A DNA stretch of 64,000 nt from Corallococcus sp. NCRR (GTDB lineage: Bacteria > Myxococcota > Myxococcia > Myxococcales > Myxococcaceae). A program made the position numbers and the translations under genes. The DNA lies in the NCBI RefSeq assembly GCF_026965535.1, contig NZ_CP114039.1, positions 2,728,001 through 2,792,000 on the forward strand, written 5' to 3'. Shown here piece by piece: positions 17,367 through 26,186 of this stretch (positions within the stretch are counted from its first letter, which is position 1; every line of letters begins with the position of its first letter). The notes under the pieces were generated by a model that was not told the origin of the DNA, made no database searches, and saw nothing but the letters and a program-made list of their open reading frames with translations.

Positions 17367-18941
17367 ATGCCCGCGCATCCGCCATCAGAGCGCTCCCGAG
17401 CGATTCGTGCACGCCTGGGCGTTGACCTTCCTCCCAAGTCGGAGCCCATCGGTTATGCCCAGGTCATCCTGGAGCATGAGCTCGTCGTGCTACCGCATCA
17501 CCAGGTGTCCTTCGTCGCACCTGGGGGGGGGAAGCGTGAGCGCGTCGAAAGAGGGCGGAGCATCGTCGTCTATCCCCCGGCCTACGCTCCAGAGCCAGGG
17601 CTCTTCCATCAGCTGGAGTTCGCGCTCAAGTACGAGGGGGTGTCGCTCGAAATCCTCTCTGCCCTGTTCGAGAAGGTCACAAGGGGAGTACTGGAGCCAC
17701 TCCTCAGGGAGTACATCCAGCAACGGCCTACCGGGCAGTACTCGCGGCGGCTCTGGTTCCTCTATGAGTTCCTCACCGGAAACATGCTGGACCTGCCGGA
17801 CGCGACCATCGGCAATTACGTCCCGTTGCTAGACCCCCAGGAGTACTTCACCGCCACGGATGAACGGAGCCGGCGCCATCGCGTCATCAATAATCTATTG
17901 GGCACCGTGGAATGCTGCCCCATGGTGCGGCGCACCGAAAAGCTTGAGCGCTTCGCCAGCCTGAAACTGGCGAATCAGGCTTCCCGGCTCATGGAGGAGT
18001 ACGATGAGGACGCGCTCCGTCGGGCCGTCAATTACCTCTATGCCAAGGAGACCCGCTCCTCCTTCGCAATCGAGCGGGAAAAGCCAAGTCAGGACCGCAC
18101 CGAGCGCTACGTGGCCCTCCTGCGGCGCGTTCCCCAGTGGGACACGCTGGATGAGGCGGCGCTGACGGACATCCAGAACCAGACCGTGGATCCGCGCTTC
18201 GCGGAGACGGGTTACCGGCAGGGGCAGAATTACATCGGTGAGACAGTGAGCTTCACCGAGCAGAAGGTCCACTACCTGCCGCCCCGTCCCGAGGACGTCC
18301 CGTCCCTCATGAAGGGGCTGCTCGCCAGTGTCGAGCGGATGGCGAAGGCCCACGTGGACCCCATCGTTCAAGCGGCGGCGGTGTCCTTCATCTTCGTTCT
18401 CATCCACCCGTTCCTGGATGGGAACGGGCGTCTGCACCGCCTGCTCATCCACTACATCCTGTCGCGCTCAGGCTTCACGCCCCCGGGGCTCATCTTCCCT
18501 ATCTCCGCGGTGATGCTGCAGAAGCGCTCCGAGTACGACGCCTGCCTTGAGTCCTTCTCTGTCCCGCTCATGCAGCAAGTCGACTACACGCATGACGAGG
18601 AGTGGCAGGTCACGGTGAAGGGGAAGACCCGCAACCTGTACCGTGCAATCGATTGCACGCGGATGGCGGAGGACCTCTACGCGTGGACCGAGGAGACCAT
18701 CCGCACGGAGTTCCGCAAGGAGCTGGAGTTCATCGTTCGCTACCGTCAGGCCCGTGAGCAGATGGAGCAGGTGGTGGACATGCCGGACCGGCAACTGAAC
18801 CTGTTCATCCAGGTGGTCCTTCACAACAAAGGCAAGCTCTCCTCCACCAAGCGCGCCTCACACTTCGAACTCCTCACCGACGCGGAGGTCCAGGCGCTGG
18901 AGACCATCCTCCAGGAGCAGTTCTTCAAGGGTTCAGCTTGA
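17367..18941 (+). CDS. Fic-domain protein (probable AMPylase)
   Basis: About 524 residues. The Fic core motif HPFLDGNGRLHRLL (about residues 347-360) has the catalytic His and the phosphate-binding GNGR. An inhibitory-helix-like segment, RSSFAIERE, lies N-terminal (about 227-235). It matches (S/T)xxxE(G/N) except that Arg follows the Glu, suggesting class II autoinhibition. Fic enzymes transfer AMP (or related groups) to target proteins; targets are unknown. A long helical N-terminal region and a C-terminal winged-helix-like part (LSSTKRASHFELLTDAEV) complete it. No separate small antitoxin gene is adjacent. It lacks a good Shine-Dalgarno and lies just after the dyad array. Its 3' end overlaps the convergent gene by 17 bp. 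Confidence 0.88.
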   Translation: MPAHPPSERSRAIRARLGVDLPPKSEPIGYAQVILEHELVVLPHHQVSFVAPGGGKRERVERGRSIVVYPPAYAPEPGLFHQLEFALKYEGVSLEILSALFEKVTRGVLEPLLREYIQQRPTGQYSRRLWFLYEFLTGNMLDLPDATIGNYVPLLDPQEYFTATDERSRRHRVINNLLGTVECCPMVRRTEKLERFASLKLANQASRLMEEYDEDALRRAVNYLYAKETRSSFAIEREKPSQDRTERYVALLRRVPQWDTLDEAALTDIQNQTVDPRFAETGYRQGQNYIGETVSFTEQKVHYLPPRPEDVPSLMKGLLASVERMAKAHVDPIVQAAAVSFIFVLIHPFLDGNGRLHRLLIHYILSRSGFTPPGLIFPISAVMLQKRSEYDACLESFSVPLMQQVDYTHDEEWQVTVKGKTRNLYRAIDCTRMAEDLYAWTEETIRTEFRKELEFIVRYRQAREQMEQVVDMPDRQLNLFIQVVLHNKGKLSSTKRASHFELLTDAEVQALETILQEQFFKGSA

Positions 18942-20334
18942 GCAGAAAGCCGTCCTGCAGCGGCCGTGACGGTTCGTCCTCCGGGACGGACCGGTTGAAG
19001 CCGCCGGCGAGCAGCACGCCTCCAGTGGCGTCCACGCTCACGGCCCGGGCCTGGGCCACGGTGCCGGGGCTCGCGAAGCCGCGCACCCAGAGCGACGTGC
19101 CCTCTTCCGGCAACAGCTTCGCCACATACAGGCCCGGCGGCAGGTTGCCTCCGCCCAGGGCGAGGCCGCCGTCATGGCCGCCCGCCACCGTCAATTGCCC
19201 CGCGTCGTCGGTGGCCACCATGGGCGCGCCAGTGGGGAAGGTGCGCGCCCACTGCTGGCCGCCCTGCGCGTCGTAGGCCAGCAGGAAGCCGTCGCGCGAG
19301 TCCGCGCGGTGGAAGGTCTTCTGGAAGTACAGCCGGCCGCTGAAGCCTCCGCCCACGAAGACGCGGTCCGCCCCCACCGCCACGGACACCGCCGTGCCAT
19401 CCGTGCCGCGCACGTCATGGCTCCAGACGTGGTCTCCGTCCCGGGTGAGCTTCACCACGAAGGGCGTGTGCTGGCGCACGGTGACGAAGGTCGCGTCGCC
19501 AAACGACACCGCACCGGCATAGCCGCCCACCACGTGCACGTCGCCAAAGACATCCACCGCCACCGCCCGCGCGGAGACCTCGCCCTCGCTGGAAGGCATC
19601 CACACGCGGCTCCAGTGCTGCTCACCCCGGGGGCCCACGCGCAGCGCGAAGCCCGCGTGTCTGCCCTGGGGCGTGCGCTTCAATCCCTCTCCCAGGTCGC
19701 GCGCGCCGGCGAAGTCCCCCACCAGCACCGCGCCGCCATGGTGGTCGGGCGTGACGCCGTTCACCGCCACCGGCCCCTCACCCGGCAGCGAGCGCACCCA
19801 GTCCAGCGCGCCGCCGCCATCCAGCCGGGCCAGGAACGGCCCCTCCGGCAGCGTGGCGCCGTCGCGGGTGAAGCCCGCGGACATGCCCGTGAGGAAGATG
19901 TTGTCGTGGGCGTCCACCGCCAGGCCGCCCACCCGGGCCCGCGCGGCATGCCCGGGCGTCCAGCCCCGGGCCCACTTCAGCGCGCCTTCCGACGAATACC
20001 GCGCCACCAGCAGGTGTGGCGCCACGACGTTGCGATTGAAGGGCAGGGGACCCGCCCCCAGGTCGATGGGCTCTTGATAGGTCGCCGCCACGAGGACGTC
20101 CCCGTTGGAGGTCACCACCGCGTGCGGAGCCTGAGGGTCCCCAACCCTCAGGGTCCGCGACCACACGTGGGCCTCCACGCCCTCTGACGCGACCTGTCCA
20201 CCCACCTCACCGAGCACCGGGATGCGCGGTGCCGTGGCTCGGGCTTCCTCGCACCCCACGAGAAAGAGCCCCCCCACGAACACCGCCATCCGAATCCACG
20301 CCACCGCCGCCCCCCGTCCCGGAACCCGCCCCAC
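18925..20334 (-). CDS. Beta-propeller-like surface lipoprotein
   Basis: About 469 residues. The N-terminus carries a lipoprotein signal with lipobox FLVGC (Cys28). The rest is a series of repeats of about 50-60 residues, each with a pattern such as 'G-G-A-V-D-x-x-G-N/D-(V/I)-x-(V/L)-x-G' (for example GGLAVDAHDNIFLTG, VAVDVFGDVHVVGGYAG, VSVDATGGVLLAGGF). This is characteristic of SBBP/Kelch-like propellers common in Myxococcaceae. A membrane-anchored binding or scaffold protein is likely; no enzymatic site is seen. It converges on and overlaps the Fic gene by 17 bp, so the two transcripts oppose each other. Confidence 0.8.
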   Translation of the reverse strand: MGRVPGRGAAVAWIRMAVFVGGLFLVGCEEARATAPRIPVLGEVGGQVASEGVEAHVWSRTLRVGDPQAPHAVVTSNGDVLVAATYQEPIDLGAGPLPFNRNVVAPHLLVARYSSEGALKWARGWTPGHAARARVGGLAVDAHDNIFLTGMSAGFTRDGATLPEGPFLARLDGGGALDWVRSLPGEGPVAVNGVTPDHHGGAVLVGDFAGARDLGEGLKRTPQGRHAGFALRVGPRGEQHWSRVWMPSSEGEVSARAVAVDVFGDVHVVGGYAGAVSFGDATFVTVRQHTPFVVKLTRDGDHVWSHDVRGTDGTAVSVAVGADRVFVGGGFSGRLYFQKTFHRADSRDGFLLAYDAQGGQQWARTFPTGAPMVATDDAGQLTVAGGHDGGLALGGGNLPPGLYVAKLLPEEGTSLWVRGFASPGTVAQARAVSVDATGGVLLAGGFNRSVPEDEPSRPLQDGFLLKLNP

Positions 20335-20507
20335 CCAACCCCGACTCCCCCGCCCTTCAACCGCGCCCCATCCCTACTGCAAGGGTGCGGCCAACGTGTC
20401 CCTGTGAAGGTGTCCCCTCGGAGGACGCCCCGGGGAGCCGGATGCAGGGGCAGGGGCCCTGTCCGTCAGCCGGTAATTCCTGCCGACCGCGGGGAGGGGG
20501 GACGGTA

Positions 20508-20544
20508 AAGAAAGACGCCCGCGCGGGTCTCCCCGGCGGGCGTC
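20508..20544 (-). terminator. Terminator after the secreted protein gene
   Basis: On the minus strand GACGCCCGC pairs with GCGGGCGTC (9 bp), followed by TTTCTTTAC. It lies 35 bp downstream of the stop at 20579. Confidence 0.8.
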
Positions 20545-20578
20545 GATGGATGTGTTGTGTTTTGGACCGGGCGAAGGA

Positions 20579-21082
20579 CTACAGCACCTTCACCGGCACT
20601 TCCTTGAGCACCTGGTCGCCGCGCATGACGGTCACGGTCCACGCGCCGGCCTTGGGCAGCCGCACGCCGGTCCACTGACGCGCGCGCCAGCCCTCGCCCT
20701 TCACCTTCACGTCCTTCGTCTCGCGCACGGTGGTGCCCTGCTTCACCTGCACCGTGAGGTCCTCGATGGAGTCGCCCTGGGGCACCAGGTAGCTCTGCCA
20801 CAGCATCACGTTGGTGCCCGCCTTGACGCCCTCGGGGCCCACCTCGGCGGTGCACTCGTACTTGTTGGGGCCGTCCTTGGCCACCTCCGTGCAGAGCTTG
20901 GCCTCCACCAGCACGGGGCCCTGGCCCTGGCCCTTGTAGAAGTAGTTCCAGGTGTCACGCACCGCGTCCGCGCTGGGGGCCTTCACCGACTCCGCCGCCG
21001 GCGCCGCCGCCTCCTGCGCTCCCGCCACAGACGCCACACCCAGCACCGCGCACAGCACGCTTCCGTTGAACAGGCTCTTCAT
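20579..21082 (-). CDS. Secreted protein of unknown function
   Basis: About 167 residues with a Sec signal peptide (cleavage after VAGA, near residue 22), then an Ala/Pro/Glu linker. The mature domain reads as a beta-sandwich: WNYFYKGQGQGPVLVEAKLCTEV, a second Cys in NKYECTAEV, a repeated LxVxV pattern, and the closing WTVTVMRGDQVLKEVPVKVL. Two cysteines may form a disulfide in the periplasm. I do not recognise a named family. The start at 21082 fits the signal peptide; the frame from 21154 adds a polar leader. Terminated by a clear hairpin. Confidence 0.75.
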   Translation of the reverse strand: MKSLFNGSVLCAVLGVASVAGAQEAAAPAAESVKAPSADAVRDTWNYFYKGQGQGPVLVEAKLCTEVAKDGPNKYECTAEVGPEGVKAGTNVMLWQSYLVPQGDSIEDLTVQVKQGTTVRETKDVKVKGEGWRARQWTGVRLPKAGAWTVTVMRGDQVLKEVPVKVL

Positions 21083-21220
21083 GACTTGGGGTCCCCTCAT
21101 TGATGTTGAAGGCGGCCGGCCCACGTCCGGCCCCTCGGTGTGCCTGTCTACCATGAAACATCCCGCGCCATTCCCCGAGTCCCGGATTCCAGGGTTTCGT
21201 CCCGGGGACGCCGCGCCGCG

Positions 21221-22567
21221 CTACCCGAACAGGAAGAAGCCGAGCGTCACCAGCGGCAGGTACGCGAGGAAGGCCACCAGGAGGAAGCCGAGGATGTCCT
21301 TGAACTCCAGCCGGGCCACGGCCAGGAGCGGCAGCGCCCAGAAGGGCTGGATGAGGTCGGTGGCCATGTCGCCCCACGCGTACGCCAGCACCACCTTCTC
21401 CGGCGCCACGCCCAGCCGGCCCGCCGCGTCCAGCAGGTAGGGCGCTTCAATGGCCCACTTGGAACCTCCAGAAGGCACGAAGTAGTTCACCACGCCGCTG
21501 TAGAGATACACGATGGCGGGGAAGGTCTTCTGCGTGGACAGCGACACGAAGAGCTCCCCGATGCGGTCCGTGAGCCCCGTGGCCTTGAAGATGCCGTAGA
21601 TGCCCGCGTACAGCGGGAACTGCAGCACAATGCCGTGCAGCACGCTCGCGGCCTCCTCGCTCGCCTTGAGCAGCCGCGCGGGCGTGCCGTGCAGCAGCAC
21701 CGCCAGCGTGAGGAAGGTGAAGTTCACCACGTTGAGGTTGAGCGCCTTCCAGCCGCCGTTGAGCCACAGGTGCCGCGCGAACCACACCAGGCCCAGCACG
21801 CCGAAGACGGCGTTGAGCAGCCACGCGTGGTCCAGCCACTCCGCGGGGCTCAGCTTCCCCTGAGGCTTTCGCGGCGGGACGAAGTCGCCCAGCTTCTCCA
21901 GCACCGCGGGCTCCACGCGCACGGTGCGCTCCGGCGAGGGGTGCAGCGCCCACGCGAGCGCCGTGAGCAGCGCCACCGCGGCCAGGGTGAGGCCCACGTT
22001 GAAGGGGGAGAAGAGCGTCCGGTCGATGGGGATGACCCCCAGCTGCTTCTCCAGGAAGTGCCCCGGCGTCGCCACCAGCAGCGGCGCGGAGGCGGACAGG
22101 CCCGCGTGCCACGTGGCGCCCAGGCCGAAGTAGGCGCACGCCACCAGCAGGCGGTAGTCCACATCTGGACGCCTGCGCGCGATGAAGCGCACCAGCATGG
22201 CGCTGGCGACGAGCGACAGGCCCCAGTTGAAGTACGCGAGCGCCATGGACACCGCCGCCATCAGCGCGGTGGCGCTCCTCGGGCTCTTCGGCAGGCGGGC
22301 CACCCCCTCCAGCAGGGCCTTCACCGGGGCGGTGAGCGCGAGCAGATAGCCAGTGAACATCACCAGGGCCATCTGCATGGAGAAGGTGAGCAGCTCCCAG
22401 AAGCCTCCGCCCCACGCGTCCAGCACCGCCGGCGGCGTGGCGCCCACCCAGCCCAGGGCCAGCGCCATGGTGAGCAGGGTGAGCAGCACCGCGATGGCGA
22501 AGGCGCTGGGGACGAAGCGCGCGGAGAAGCGCCCCAGGCCTTCGGCGAACCGGACGAGGGTTTCCAC
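21221..22567 (-). CDS. atoE: Short-chain fatty acid transporter (AtoE family)
   Basis: About 448 residues from the GTG at 22567 (GGAG 10 nt upstream), close to the 440 of E. coli AtoE, and the N-terminus VETLVRFAEGLGRFSARFVPSAF aligns with it. An in-frame ATG at 22654 would add 29 hydrophilic residues and overlap the divergent KaiC-like start. Around 11-12 membrane segments are visible. Family landmarks are GGGFWELLTFSMQMALVMFTGY, SYFNWG-like SMALAYFNWGLSL, FVPSGGSKWAIEAPYL and LAYAWGDMATDLIQPFWALPLL. It is expected to take up short-chain fatty acids such as butyrate or acetoacetate across the inner membrane. No acyl-CoA genes are adjacent. Confidence 0.88.
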   Translation of the reverse strand: METLVRFAEGLGRFSARFVPSAFAIAVLLTLLTMALALGWVGATPPAVLDAWGGGFWELLTFSMQMALVMFTGYLLALTAPVKALLEGVARLPKSPRSATALMAAVSMALAYFNWGLSLVASAMLVRFIARRRPDVDYRLLVACAYFGLGATWHAGLSASAPLLVATPGHFLEKQLGVIPIDRTLFSPFNVGLTLAAVALLTALAWALHPSPERTVRVEPAVLEKLGDFVPPRKPQGKLSPAEWLDHAWLLNAVFGVLGLVWFARHLWLNGGWKALNLNVVNFTFLTLAVLLHGTPARLLKASEEAASVLHGIVLQFPLYAGIYGIFKATGLTDRIGELFVSLSTQKTFPAIVYLYSGVVNYFVPSGGSKWAIEAPYLLDAAGRLGVAPEKVVLAYAWGDMATDLIQPFWALPLLAVARLEFKDILGFLLVAFLAYLPLVTLGFFLFG

Positions 22568-22652
22568 GGTGTGAGGGCTCCAGGCGTGCAGGGGGGCCCC
22601 GGCGTGAAACTCCCAGGGCGACACCCCGGGTTTTACGGTATGAGCGGTCGCC

Positions 22653-24125
22653 ATGTCCCCTAGCGAGCAGCACCCGCCCGCCTTCGAACGCATCGCGACA
22701 GGCGTTCCCGGACTGGATCCCATCCTGGGCGGTGGCCTGGTGGCTTCAGGTGTCTACATCGTGGTGGGGGAGCCCGGCGCGGGGAAGACCATCCTCGCCA
22801 ACCAGCTGTGCTACTCGCAGGCGCGGCAGGGTACGCGCTGTCTGTATGTGACGCTGCTGGCCGAGTCGCACTCGCGCATGCTGGCGAACCTGCGCAGCAT
22901 GGCGTTCTTCGACGCCTCCCAACTGCCCCAGCGCATCTACTACGTCAGCGGCTTCCGCATGCTGGAGGAGCAGGGGCTGCCGGGCCTGCTGGAGCTCCTG
23001 CGCCGGGAGATGCGCAACCACGGCGCGGGCATCCTGGTGCTGGACGGCCTGGTGCAGGCGCAGGAGGCCGCGGGCAGCAGCCGCGACTTCAAGAAGTTCA
23101 TCCACGAGCTCCAGGTGTCCGCCGGCCTGTCGCGCTTCACCGCGCTCCTGCTCACCAGCAGCGTGGGCCCCACCGTGCACCCGGAATACACCATGGTGGA
23201 CGGCATCCTGGAGCTGCGCGAGCGCACCGCGGCCATGCGCTCCTGGCGCGAAATCCAGGTGCGCAAGTTCCGCGGCAGCGCCAGCCTCAACGGCGCGCAC
23301 CACTTCCGCATCTCCGAGGCGGGCCTGGAGGTCTTCCCCCGCCTGGAGACGATGGTCAGCCGCGCGCAGCCGCCGGACTGGGGCACGCAGCGCGTGAGGT
23401 TCGGCGTGCCCACGCTGGACGCCATGATTCCAGAGGGCTTCGCCGCGGCGTCCACCACGCTGGTGATGGGGCCTCCGGGCTGCGGAAAGACCATCCTCGG
23501 CGTCAGCCACCTGGCGGAAGGGCTGCGGCTGGGCGAGCCCTGCCTGATGGTGAGCTTCTACGAGGGGCCGGACCGTCTGATGCACAAGGCGGCCAACGTG
23601 GGGCTGTCCCTGGGCAGCGCGGTGAAGGACGGCCGGCTGGTGCTCCAGTGGAACATGCCCGCCGAGTGCAACCTGGACCTGGTGGCGCACTCGCTGATGG
23701 AGGACGTGCGCAGACGCGGCGTGAAGCGCCTGTTCGTGGACGGCCTGAGCGCCATGGTGGAGACCACCCACGAGCCGGCGCGCATCAGCCCCTTCTTCGC
23801 CGCGCTCACGCAGGAATTGCGACGCCACGGGGTGACGACCGTCTTCACGCTGGAGACGCCGCGCCTCTTCGGCCCGGACATGGATGTCCCCCTGGGCACC
23901 GGCCTGTCCGGCGTGGCGGAGAACCTGCTGTTCATGCGCCACCTGGAGCTCAATGGCCGCCTGCGGCGGCTGCTCTCCATCTTCAAGCTGCGGGACGCGG
24001 ACTACGACCCGACCCTGCGCGAGTTCCTCATCACCAGCCAGGGAATCGAGATCCAGCCGCCCTTCCAGCCGTCGCCCGAGTTGCTGCTCACCGGCATCGC
24101 CCGCTTCCCGGGCAACCACTCCTGA
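22653..24125 (+). CDS. KaiC-like two-domain RecA-fold ATPase
   Basis: About 490 residues with two tandem KaiC/RecA-like domains. Domain 1 has Walker A GEPGAGKT (39-46) and Walker B GILVLDGL. Domain 2 has Walker A GPPGCGKT (about 272-279) and Walker B RLFVDGLSAM. KaiC-family openings are conserved in both (IATGVPGLDPILGGGL and VRFGVPTLDAMIPEGF). Outside cyanobacteria such proteins act in stress and signalling, often with kinases or receivers; no KaiA or KaiB is present. It is followed 14 bp later by a single-domain response regulator, so they probably act together. Its ATG lies inside the longest reading of the divergent atoE. Confidence 0.88.
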   Translation: MSPSEQHPPAFERIATGVPGLDPILGGGLVASGVYIVVGEPGAGKTILANQLCYSQARQGTRCLYVTLLAESHSRMLANLRSMAFFDASQLPQRIYYVSGFRMLEEQGLPGLLELLRREMRNHGAGILVLDGLVQAQEAAGSSRDFKKFIHELQVSAGLSRFTALLLTSSVGPTVHPEYTMVDGILELRERTAAMRSWREIQVRKFRGSASLNGAHHFRISEAGLEVFPRLETMVSRAQPPDWGTQRVRFGVPTLDAMIPEGFAAASTTLVMGPPGCGKTILGVSHLAEGLRLGEPCLMVSFYEGPDRLMHKAANVGLSLGSAVKDGRLVLQWNMPAECNLDLVAHSLMEDVRRRGVKRLFVDGLSAMVETTHEPARISPFFAALTQELRRHGVTTVFTLETPRLFGPDMDVPLGTGLSGVAENLLFMRHLELNGRLRRLLSIFKLRDADYDPTLREFLITSQGIEIQPPFQPSPELLLTGIARFPGNHS

Positions 24126-24139
24126 CCTCGAGAGGCTCC

Positions 24140-24529
24140 GTGGTTCCCGCGACCGAGACAGTGCTGGTGGTGGACGACGAACAGGGCATCCTGGAGGCGC
24201 TCGCGGACCTTCTGCGAGAGGAGGGCTACCGCGTGCTCACGGCGTCCCATGGCCGCGAGGCCCTGGAGCGCATGGCGGAGGTGAAGCCGGACCTGGTGCT
24301 CACGGACTGGATGATGCCCGTGCTGGATGGGCCCGCGCTCATCGCGCGCATCGAGCAGGACCCGGCGCTGCGCCACATCCCCGTGCTGGGCATGAGCGCC
24401 GTGGACGTCAACGGCCTCAAGCGCCTGCACCCGGGCATGGAGTTCCTCCAGAAGCCGTTCGACATCCGGGCCCTGATGAAGCAGGTGCGCCGGGCCCTGG
24501 ACGCGAACCCCCGCGTCCGGGGAGGGTGA
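24140..24529 (+). CDS. Single-domain response regulator
   Basis: About 129 residues, a lone receiver domain with GTG start and AGAGG just upstream. It has the acidic pair VLVVDDEQ, the phosphoacceptor Asp in LVLTDWMMPVLDG, and the conserved Lys in FLQKPFD. The usual Thr/Ser switch position reads LGMSAVD. There is no output domain, so it should act through protein contact, most simply with the KaiC-like ATPase encoded 14 bp upstream or the unknown protein downstream. Confidence 0.9.
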   Translation: MVPATETVLVVDDEQGILEALADLLREEGYRVLTASHGREALERMAEVKPDLVLTDWMMPVLDGPALIARIEQDPALRHIPVLGMSAVDVNGLKRLHPGMEFLQKPFDIRALMKQVRRALDANPRVRGG

Positions 24530-24561
24530 GGCGCACCGCCCGCGTGCCCGGAGGGTCCGCC

Positions 24562-25383
24562 ATGTTCCACCTGCTCAAGCTGGGTCCCGTGCCTCTCTCC
24601 GTGGGCACCACCGGTGTCTACCTGCGCATCGGCGAGTCCGGCGACCCGTCCGCCCCCGTCTTCGAACAGACGGACCTCGCCGGCGTGCGCGCCCTCATCG
24701 CCGGCCTGGAGCCGTCCCAGGTGTCCTGCGAGCCCGCCCTGGCGGACGCCGCTGGCGAGCTGGGCCTGGCCGTGGCGCCCCCGTCCCTGGCGGCGCTCTC
24801 CGCCCGGGCGGCCATCGCCACCTTCCTCGCGTGGGGCCAATTGGGCGTGTCCGGGCTGGGCAGCGACAAGGCCCTGCTCTTCGTCCAGGCCGCCACCGAG
24901 TTCTGGGACGCGAAGCCCTGGGCGCACTGGGACGACAGCCAGGCCTTCACCGTGGACGTGACGGGCGCGCACGAGCACACCTACGAAGGCTGCGTCTTCC
25001 ATGGCGAGGACGAGGGCCCCTCGGGCCTGGCCCTCTATCTGTCCCCCGGTTCGCTGGGCCGGCTCCTGGAGCTCCAGGTGCACGGCGCGGACAAGGAGGC
25101 GCAGGCCCTGCCCGCCATCACCGTGTCGCTGGAGGCCCGCCCCACCTACGCCGTGGACGCGCTGTCCGCCGCCGGCCGCGCGCCCCGGCTGCCCCTGCCC
25201 GTGAAGGCCGGCCCCGAGGGGCTGTCCGTTCCTTCCAGCCTGGAGTCCCTCATCCTGGTGGCCGCCCTGCGCGCCGTGGCCCGCCTGTCGCCGTCCCAGC
25301 CAGAGGCCCTGAGCAGCATGGTGGCCGGCGACGCCCGCATGGACGTCCGTGTGCGGGCCCCGGCCCCCAGGGTGCGTAACTAG
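24562..25383 (+). CDS. Unknown protein in the KaiC operon
   Basis: About 273 residues, soluble, acidic and Ala/Leu-rich; GGAGG lies 7 nt before the ATG. No signal peptide, membrane segment or recognised motif. The first ~65 residues are strand-rich (FHLLKLGPVPLSVGTTGVYLRIG). The centre has an aromatic and His/Glu-rich patch (FWDAKPWAHWDDSQAFTVDV, then GAHEHTYEGCVFHGEDE), and the C-terminus is helical. It begins 32 bp after the response regulator, so it is likely co-transcribed and may be a partner of that regulator or the ATPase. I do not know the family. Confidence 0.7.
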   Translation: MFHLLKLGPVPLSVGTTGVYLRIGESGDPSAPVFEQTDLAGVRALIAGLEPSQVSCEPALADAAGELGLAVAPPSLAALSARAAIATFLAWGQLGVSGLGSDKALLFVQAATEFWDAKPWAHWDDSQAFTVDVTGAHEHTYEGCVFHGEDEGPSGLALYLSPGSLGRLLELQVHGADKEAQALPAITVSLEARPTYAVDALSAAGRAPRLPLPVKAGPEGLSVPSSLESLILVAALRAVARLSPSQPEALSSMVAGDARMDVRVRAPAPRVRN

Positions 25384-25511
25384 GCGGAATCAGGGGCCCC
25401 CTGGCGTGACGCACCCTGACCAGCCAGGCGGCCGGGCTCGTGTGGGACTGTGAACAACCGCCTGTACCGAAAAGGTTGATTCACAAAGTATCTGGGTCCA
25501 TAGGTGGAGAC

Positions 25512-25925
25512 GTGACTGACGCCGGCCTCGCACCACGGGTCCAGCGCTTCCTCACGACGCACATCGATTCCATCGAGAAGCTGGAGGTGCTCCTCCTGCT
25601 TCGCGCCCGGACGGAGCGGGCGTGGACGGCGCCGGCGGTGGCCCTGGAACTGCGCATCACCGAAGCCTCCGCGGCCCGCCGTATGGCGGAGCTGAAGACG
25701 GGAGGGCTCCTTCTCCAGGATGGGGTGGAGCAGGACGCCTACCGCTTCAGCCCTGGCCGCTCGGAGGACGTGCAGGCCACGGCGGAGCTGGCGGCGGCGT
25801 ACTCGGCGCGGCGGGTGAGCGTGATTTCGTTCATCTTCTCACGTCCCATGGACCGGGTGAGGGGCTTCGCGGACGCGTTCGTGCTCAAGCAGGACAGGGA
25901 CAAGGACGGCGACGGACATGGCTGA
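25512..25925 (+). CDS. Winged-helix-like regulatory protein, unknown
   Basis: About 137 residues from the GTG at 25512. The N-terminal part (RFLTTHIDSIEKLEVLLLLR) and the next helices with EASAARRMAELKTGGLLLQDG look like a degenerate winged helix of the kind that senses or binds partners. The C-terminal third (VSVISFIFSRPMDRVRGFADAFVLK) is an amphipathic helix. Upstream sequence 25440-25511 is AT-richer than its surroundings and may hold the promoter. The stop overlaps the ATG of the next gene by 8 bp, so it is coupled to the two membrane proteins. Confidence 0.7.
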   Translation: MTDAGLAPRVQRFLTTHIDSIEKLEVLLLLRARTERAWTAPAVALELRITEASAARRMAELKTGGLLLQDGVEQDAYRFSPGRSEDVQATAELAAAYSARRVSVISFIFSRPMDRVRGFADAFVLKQDRDKDGDGHG

Positions 25926-26175
25926 GGCGGTCTACATCCTGTGTGCGTTGACGAGCCTGTCGTGCGCGGTGCTGCTGCTGCGGGCCTGGCGCCGCACAAG
26001 GAACAAGCTGCTGCTCTACAGTGGCCTGTGCTTCGCGGTCTTCACGCTGAACAACGTGCTGCTCTTCGTGGACCTGGTGTTGGTTCCGGCGGGCGACCTG
26101 TCGCTGGCGCGCACCGTCACGTCGCTGGCGGGAGCCAGCGTGTTGCTCTTCGGCCTCATCTGGGACGTGTCCTAG
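25918..26175 (+). CDS. DUF5985-like small membrane protein A
   Basis: 85 residues with three membrane helices (about 3-22, 30-52 and 60-82). Landmarks are LCALTSLSCAVLLLRAWRR and LLYSGLCFAVFTLNNVLLFVDLV. It is a paralogue of the next protein; both resemble DUF5985. It overlaps the preceding gene by 8 bp. The function of the family is unknown; a small membrane pair behind a winged-helix protein suggests a sensing or regulatory unit. Confidence 0.75.
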   Translation: MAEAVYILCALTSLSCAVLLLRAWRRTRNKLLLYSGLCFAVFTLNNVLLFVDLVLVPAGDLSLARTVTSLAGASVLLFGLIWDVS

Positions 26176-26186
26176 GGGGGGACACC

